Positions 13,223 to 16,716 of a stretch of DNA of 16,716 nucleotides are shown here, piece by piece; positions within the stretch are counted from its first letter, which is position 1; the number at the start of each line of letters is the position of its first letter. Source of the DNA: DASZYF01 sp035545535 (GTDB lineage Bacteria > Actinomycetota > Actinomycetes > Mycobacteriales > CAJCIY01); the NCBI GenBank assembly GCA_035545535.1, contig DASZYF010000199.1:1-16716 (forward strand), read 5' to 3'. The position numbers were made by a program, and so were the translations under genes. The notes under the pieces were generated by a model. The model saw nothing but the letters and a program-made list of their open reading frames with translations, was not told the origin of the DNA and searched no databases.

Positions 13223-14101
13223 GTGGCTACGGTGCTGCCCGTGACGACTGCGCCTCCGCGGCCCAACGCTGGCCCGCCCGCCCCCCGTCTGTCCGGCAGC
13301 CCGCGCGCGAAGATCGCCGCGAAGACCCTGCGCAAGGACAACTACAAGCGCGAGCCCCTGATCACGTTCGCGGTGCTCACGGCGTTCGTCATCTACTCGA
13401 CGTTCCGGGCCTTCTACGGCAAGCACTACTTCGCCGAGCCCTACATCTCGCCGTTCTTCTCCCCGCCGCTGTCCAGCGCGGTCGAGCACGCCGCGAAGTA
13501 CGGCAACATCGGCGTCCCGCCCCACCTGTCGTGGCTGCCGACGACCGAGTACGTCTTCACGCCGGCCATCTGGATCCTCGTGATCCCGCTCGGCTTCCGG
13601 TTCACCTGCTACTACTACCGGAAGGCGTACTACCGCAGCTTCTGGCAGAGCCCACCGGCCTGCGCCGTCGCGGAGCCGCACGGCAAGTACACCGGTGAGA
13701 CGCGCTTCCCGCTGATCATCCAGAACGTGCACCGGTACTTCTGGTACCTCGGCCTCGTCCTCAACTGCATCCTCACCTACGACGCGGTCGAGGGCTTCAT
13801 CTTCCACAGGGACGGTGGCACGCACTTCGGCATCGGCCTCGGCTCGTTCGTGCTCGTCGCGAACGCCGTGCTGCTGTGGTCCTACTCGCTGTCGTGCCAC
13901 AGCTGCCGCCACATCGTCGGCGGTCGCCTCAACCACTTCTCGAAGCACCCGGTCCGCTACAAGCTCTGGACCTGGGTCGGCAAGCTCAACGAGAAGCACA
14001 TGCCGATCGCGTGGGTCAGCCTCTTCGGCGTCGCCCTCACCGACCTCTACGTCTACCTCGTGTCCTCGGGCGTGTTCAGCGACCCGCACTGGATCAGCTG
14101 A
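13223..14101 (+). CDS. sdhC: Succinate dehydrogenase membrane anchor subunit (Sdh1-type, single SdhC)
   Basis: A 292-residue membrane anchor of a three-subunit succinate:menaquinone oxidoreductase; no separate sdhD follows. After a Pro-rich cytoplasmic N-terminus (about 1-40) there are about five hydrophobic segments, near 46-64, 110-130, 165-190, 202-224 and 262-283. It resembles the anchor of mycobacterial Sdh1 (Rv0249c-type): CYYYRKAYYRSFWQSPPACAV at 129-149, FPLIIQNVHRYFWYL at 162-176 and L-S-C225-H-S-C228-R-H230. The C-H-x-C-x-H cluster, together with Cys129 or other ligands, could hold the membrane-embedded Rieske-type 2Fe-2S centre reported for M. smegmatis Sdh1. GTG at 13223 has no SD; GATGAT 8 bases upstream is a possible -10. 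It is probably controlled through the palindrome at 13167. Confidence 0.92.
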   Translation: MATVLPVTTAPPRPNAGPPAPRLSGSPRAKIAAKTLRKDNYKREPLITFAVLTAFVIYSTFRAFYGKHYFAEPYISPFFSPPLSSAVEHAAKYGNIGVPPHLSWLPTTEYVFTPAIWILVIPLGFRFTCYYYRKAYYRSFWQSPPACAVAEPHGKYTGETRFPLIIQNVHRYFWYLGLVLNCILTYDAVEGFIFHRDGGTHFGIGLGSFVLVANAVLLWSYSLSCHSCRHIVGGRLNHFSKHPVRYKLWTWVGKLNEKHMPIAWVSLFGVALTDLYVYLVSSGVFSDPHWIS

Positions 14102-14120
14102 GCCAGGAGGGACTGACACC

Positions 14121-15923
14121 ATGGCTGAGAACCTCGAGAAGCACTCCTACGACGTCGTCGTGATCGGCGCGGGTGGTGCCGGACTGCGCGCGGCGATCGC
14201 TGCGCACGAGGCGGGCGCGCGCGTCGCCGTCGTCTGCAAGAGCCTGCTCGGCAAGGCGCACACGGTCATGGCCGAGGGCGGCATCGCCGCCGCCATGGGC
14301 AACCTCTGGCCGGACGACAACTGGCAGGTCCACTTCCGCGACACCATGCGCGGCGGCAAGATGCTCAACCACTGGCGCATGGCGCAGCTGCACGCGCAGG
14401 AAGCGCCGGACCGGGTCTACGAGCTCGAGCAGTGGGGTGCGCTCTTCGACCGCACCAAGGAAGGCAAGATCAGCCAGCGCGACTTCGGCGGCCACCGCTA
14501 CGCGCGCCTCGCGCACGTCGGTGACCGCACCGGTCTCGAGATGATCCGCACGCTGCAGCAGAAGACCGTCGCCGACGGCATCGACGTCTTCATGGAGTGC
14601 ACGATCACCGAGGTCCTCACCAACGGAGGCAAGGTCGCGGGCGCCGTCGGCTACTACCGCGAGTCCGGTGACTTCGTGCTGTTCGAGGCGCCGGCCGTCG
14701 TGCTCGCCACCGGTGGCATCGGCAAGAGCTTCAAGGTCACGAGCAACAGCTGGGAGTACACCGGCGACGGGCACGCGTTCGCGCTCCGGGCCGGTGCCTC
14801 GCTCGTGAACATGGAGTTCATCCAGTTCCACCCCACCGGCATGGTGTGGCCGCCTTCGGTGCGCGGCATCCTCGTGACCGAGTCGGTGCGTGGTGACGGC
14901 GGTGTCCTCAAGAACTCCGAGGGCAAGCGGTTCATGTTCGACTACATCCCCGAGTTCTTCAAAGCAGAGACGGCCGACACGATCGAAGAGGCCGACCGCT
15001 GGTACGAGGACAAGAAGAACAACCGCCGCCCGCCCGAGCTGCTGCCGCGTGACGAGGTCGCGCGGGCGATCAACAGCGAGATCAAGGCCGGCCGGGGATC
15101 ACCCCACGGAGGCATCTTCCTCGACATCGCATCGCGCCGGACGCCGGAGTTCATCAAGCGGCGCCTGCCGTCGATGTACCACCAGTTCAAGGAGCTGGCC
15201 GAGGTCGACATCACGAAGGAGCCGATGGAGATCGGCCCCACGTGCCACTACGTCATGGGCGGTGTCGAGGTCGACCCCGACTCGCAGCAGAGCCTCGTCA
15301 CCGGTCTGTACGCGGCCGGTGAGGTCGGCGGCGGGATGCACGGGTCGAACCGGCTCGGCGGCAACTCGCTCGGCGACCTGCTCGTGTTCGGCAAGCGGGC
15401 CGGCGAGAGCGCCGCGGCCTACGTGAGCGGGCTCGGCGGCAGCCGTCCGGCGCCCGTGCAGTCCGACGTCGACGCGGCCGTCGCGAAGGCGCTCGCCCCG
15501 CTCGAGCGCAAGGGCGGGGAGAACCCGTACGACGTGCACCACGAGCTGCAGCAGACGATGAACGACCTGGTCGGGATCATCCGCAGGGCCGACGAGCTCG
15601 AGCAGGCGCTCAAGGCGCTCGAGGCGTTGAAGGTCCGCGCCGCGAACGTCAGCGCCCCGGGTGGTCGGGCGTTCAACCCCGGGTGGCACCTCGCCATCGA
15701 CCTCGACAACATGCTGCTCGTCTCCGAGTGCACCGCGAAGGCGGCGCTCGAGCGGCAGGAGAGCCGCGGCGGTCACACGCGTGACGACTTCCCGGCGACC
15801 AGCCCCGAGTGGGGCAAGGTCAACCTGATCGAGACGCTGCAGGACGGTCAGGTGGTCGTGAAGCACCAGCCGCTGCCGCAGATGCCCGCCGAGCTCGCCG
15901 CGTTCTTCGAGGAGAAGAAGTGA
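14121..15923 (+). CDS. sdhA: Succinate dehydrogenase flavoprotein subunit
   Basis: A 600-residue FAD subunit oxidising succinate to fumarate at the cytoplasmic face of the membrane. The dinucleotide fold begins with G16-A-G-G-A-G21; His47 in KAHTVMAEGGIAAAMGN is at the position that carries covalent FAD. Catalytic and substrate blocks are visible: QRDFGGHRYARLAHVGDRTG, EFIQFHPTGM, TESVRGDGGVL, the CHYVMGG segment, and SNRLGGNSLGDLLVFGKRAG near the flavin. The C-terminal helical domain has NPGWHLAIDLDNML and ESRGGHTRDDFP. ATG at 14121 is preceded by a strong AGGAGG at 14105-14110, clearly better than any upstream start in the longer frame through sdhC. It begins 19 bases after sdhC and overlaps sdhB by 4 bases (GTGA), so it is translationally coupled. 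Confidence 0.97.
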   Translation: MAENLEKHSYDVVVIGAGGAGLRAAIAAHEAGARVAVVCKSLLGKAHTVMAEGGIAAAMGNLWPDDNWQVHFRDTMRGGKMLNHWRMAQLHAQEAPDRVYELEQWGALFDRTKEGKISQRDFGGHRYARLAHVGDRTGLEMIRTLQQKTVADGIDVFMECTITEVLTNGGKVAGAVGYYRESGDFVLFEAPAVVLATGGIGKSFKVTSNSWEYTGDGHAFALRAGASLVNMEFIQFHPTGMVWPPSVRGILVTESVRGDGGVLKNSEGKRFMFDYIPEFFKAETADTIEEADRWYEDKKNNRRPPELLPRDEVARAINSEIKAGRGSPHGGIFLDIASRRTPEFIKRRLPSMYHQFKELAEVDITKEPMEIGPTCHYVMGGVEVDPDSQQSLVTGLYAAGEVGGGMHGSNRLGGNSLGDLLVFGKRAGESAAAYVSGLGGSRPAPVQSDVDAAVAKALAPLERKGGENPYDVHHELQQTMNDLVGIIRRADELEQALKALEALKVRAANVSAPGGRAFNPGWHLAIDLDNMLLVSECTAKAALERQESRGGHTRDDFPATSPEWGKVNLIETLQDGQVVVKHQPLPQMPAELAAFFEEKK

Positions 15924-16714
15924 CCTACGACCTGACCCTGCGGATCTGGCGCGGCGACGCCGGCGGCGGCGACTTCCAGGAGTACACCGTGCCGGTCGAC
16001 GAGGGCGAAGTCGTCCTCGACGCCGTGCACCACGTGCAGGCGATGCACGCCGGTGACCTCGCGTGCCGCTGGAACTGCAAGGCCGGCAAGTGCGGCTCCT
16101 GCTCGGCCGAGATCGACGGCAAGCCGCGCCTCATGTGCATGTCGCGCCTCAACGAGTTCGAGAAGGGCGCGACGATCACCATCACGCCCATGCGCACGTT
16201 CCCGGTCATCAAGGACCTGGTGACAGACGTCTCCTTCAACTACGTGAAGGCGAAGGAGCTGCCGGCGTTCACGCCGAAGGACGGGCAGACCGCCCCGTTC
16301 ACGATGCAGCAGGTCGACGTCGAGCGCTCGCAGGAGTTCCGCAAGTGCATCGAGTGCTTCCTCTGCCAGAACACCTGCCACGCGGTGCGTGACCACGAGG
16401 AGAACAAGGAGGCGTTCTCCGGACCGCGCTTCCTGATGCGCTTCGCCGAGCTGGACATGCACCCGATGGACGCGCTCGACCGCCGGGCGATGGCGCAGGA
16501 CGTCGGTGGTCTCGGCTACTGCAACATCACCAAGTGCTGCACCGAGGTCTGCCCGGAGAACATCCACATCACCGACAACGGGATCATCCCGTTGAAGGAG
16601 CGCGTGGTCGACCGCAAGTACGACCCGCTGGTGTGGCTGGGCTCCAAGATCTTCCGTCGCGGTGAGACCAACACCGGTGACCGCGCGGGCCGCACGGAGA
16701 TCGCGGGCTCCTAG
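15920..16714 (+). CDS. sdhB: Succinate dehydrogenase iron-sulfur subunit
   Basis: A 264-residue Fe-S protein passing electrons from SdhA to the anchor and menaquinone. The 2Fe-2S site is C53-x4-C58-x2-C61-x11-C73 in the N-terminal ferredoxin fold. The C-terminal dicluster domain has C143-x2-C146-x2-C149-x3-C153-H and C201-x5-C207-x3-C211-P, together enough for one 4Fe-4S and one 3Fe-4S cluster; extra Cys49 and Cys206 are present. The 3Fe/4Fe pattern and length match the Sdh1-type (Rv0247c-like) group. The GTG start at 15920 overlaps the sdhA stop in GTGA, with GAGGAG 5 bases upstream inside the sdhA end. The stop is 2 bases from the window edge, so the gene is complete but any terminator or next gene lies outside. 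Confidence 0.96.
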   Translation: MTYDLTLRIWRGDAGGGDFQEYTVPVDEGEVVLDAVHHVQAMHAGDLACRWNCKAGKCGSCSAEIDGKPRLMCMSRLNEFEKGATITITPMRTFPVIKDLVTDVSFNYVKAKELPAFTPKDGQTAPFTMQQVDVERSQEFRKCIECFLCQNTCHAVRDHEENKEAFSGPRFLMRFAELDMHPMDALDRRAMAQDVGGLGYCNITKCCTEVCPENIHITDNGIIPLKERVVDRKYDPLVWLGSKIFRRGETNTGDRAGRTEIAGS

Positions 16715-16716
16715 GA

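Noticed and set aside
13815..14120. Upstream extension of sdhA through the sdhC coding region
   Set aside because: The Ser/Arg/Thr-rich translation is a shadow of sdhC, and a strong AGGAGG precedes the ATG at 14121 where the family N-terminus begins.
13157..14122. N-terminal extension of the LysR frame to 629 codons
   Set aside because: It runs antisense through all of sdhC and crosses the divergent promoter; the LTTR family N-terminus starts at 13156.

Overview
This is chromosomal DNA from a very GC-rich actinomycete (Actinomycetota). The signs are codons almost always ending in G or C, many GTG starts, a folD-DUF3017-mdh cluster, an F420-type (DUF385) reductase, a three-subunit Sdh1-type succinate dehydrogenase and several apparently leaderless genes. 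I cannot name the genus. The window holds 17 genes, nearly all complete and tightly packed. I see no RNA gene, insertion sequence, phage gene or CRISPR array. No gene-free stretch exceeds about 150 bp.

Left part (1-3570, + strand): folD (one-carbon metabolism), a small DUF3017 membrane protein, mdh (malate dehydrogenase) and a CNNM/CorC-type membrane protein with CBS domains, ending at a GC-rich hairpin. Middle (3579-8000): a GNAT acetyltransferase and an unrecognised protein on the minus strand, then a deazaflavin-dependent oxidoreductase and a 77-residue STAS-like protein on the plus strand. The STAS-like gene runs into an oppositely oriented ECF sigma factor that carries a SnoaL-like C-terminal domain; their stop codons share one CTAG. 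Upstream of the sigma factor, on the same strand, is a flavin-containing monooxygenase. Next (8064-10753, + strand): trpS, a 2H phosphoesterase of the 2'-5' RNA ligase type and a YihY/BrkB membrane protein. These converge on a minus-strand pair, a D-Ala-D-Ala carboxypeptidase and a LysR regulator. Right end: sdhC-sdhA-sdhB, divergent from lysR.

The window therefore carries two TCA-cycle functions that act in sequence apart from fumarase: succinate oxidation (sdhCAB) and malate oxidation (mdh). A perfect LysR-type palindrome lies between lysR and sdhC and suggests that the regulator controls sdh and itself.

The most unusual observations are: (1) two 65-bp palindromic elements, about 71% identical to each other by hand alignment, at 6588-6652 and 10758-10822, each beside the stop codon of a minus-strand gene; (2) a C-H-x-C-x-H motif in SdhC, consistent with a membrane-embedded Fe-S cluster; (3) an OxyR-like LysR regulator whose first peroxidatic cysteine position is Asp; (4) the sigma factor/STAS-like convergent pair with overlapping stops and matching CGTCAC/GTGACG inverted repeats at their 5' ends; (5) repeated TANNNT boxes 6-10 nt before start codons. 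I found no clearly new multi-gene defence or biosynthetic system; most of the region looks like conserved actinobacterial core genome.
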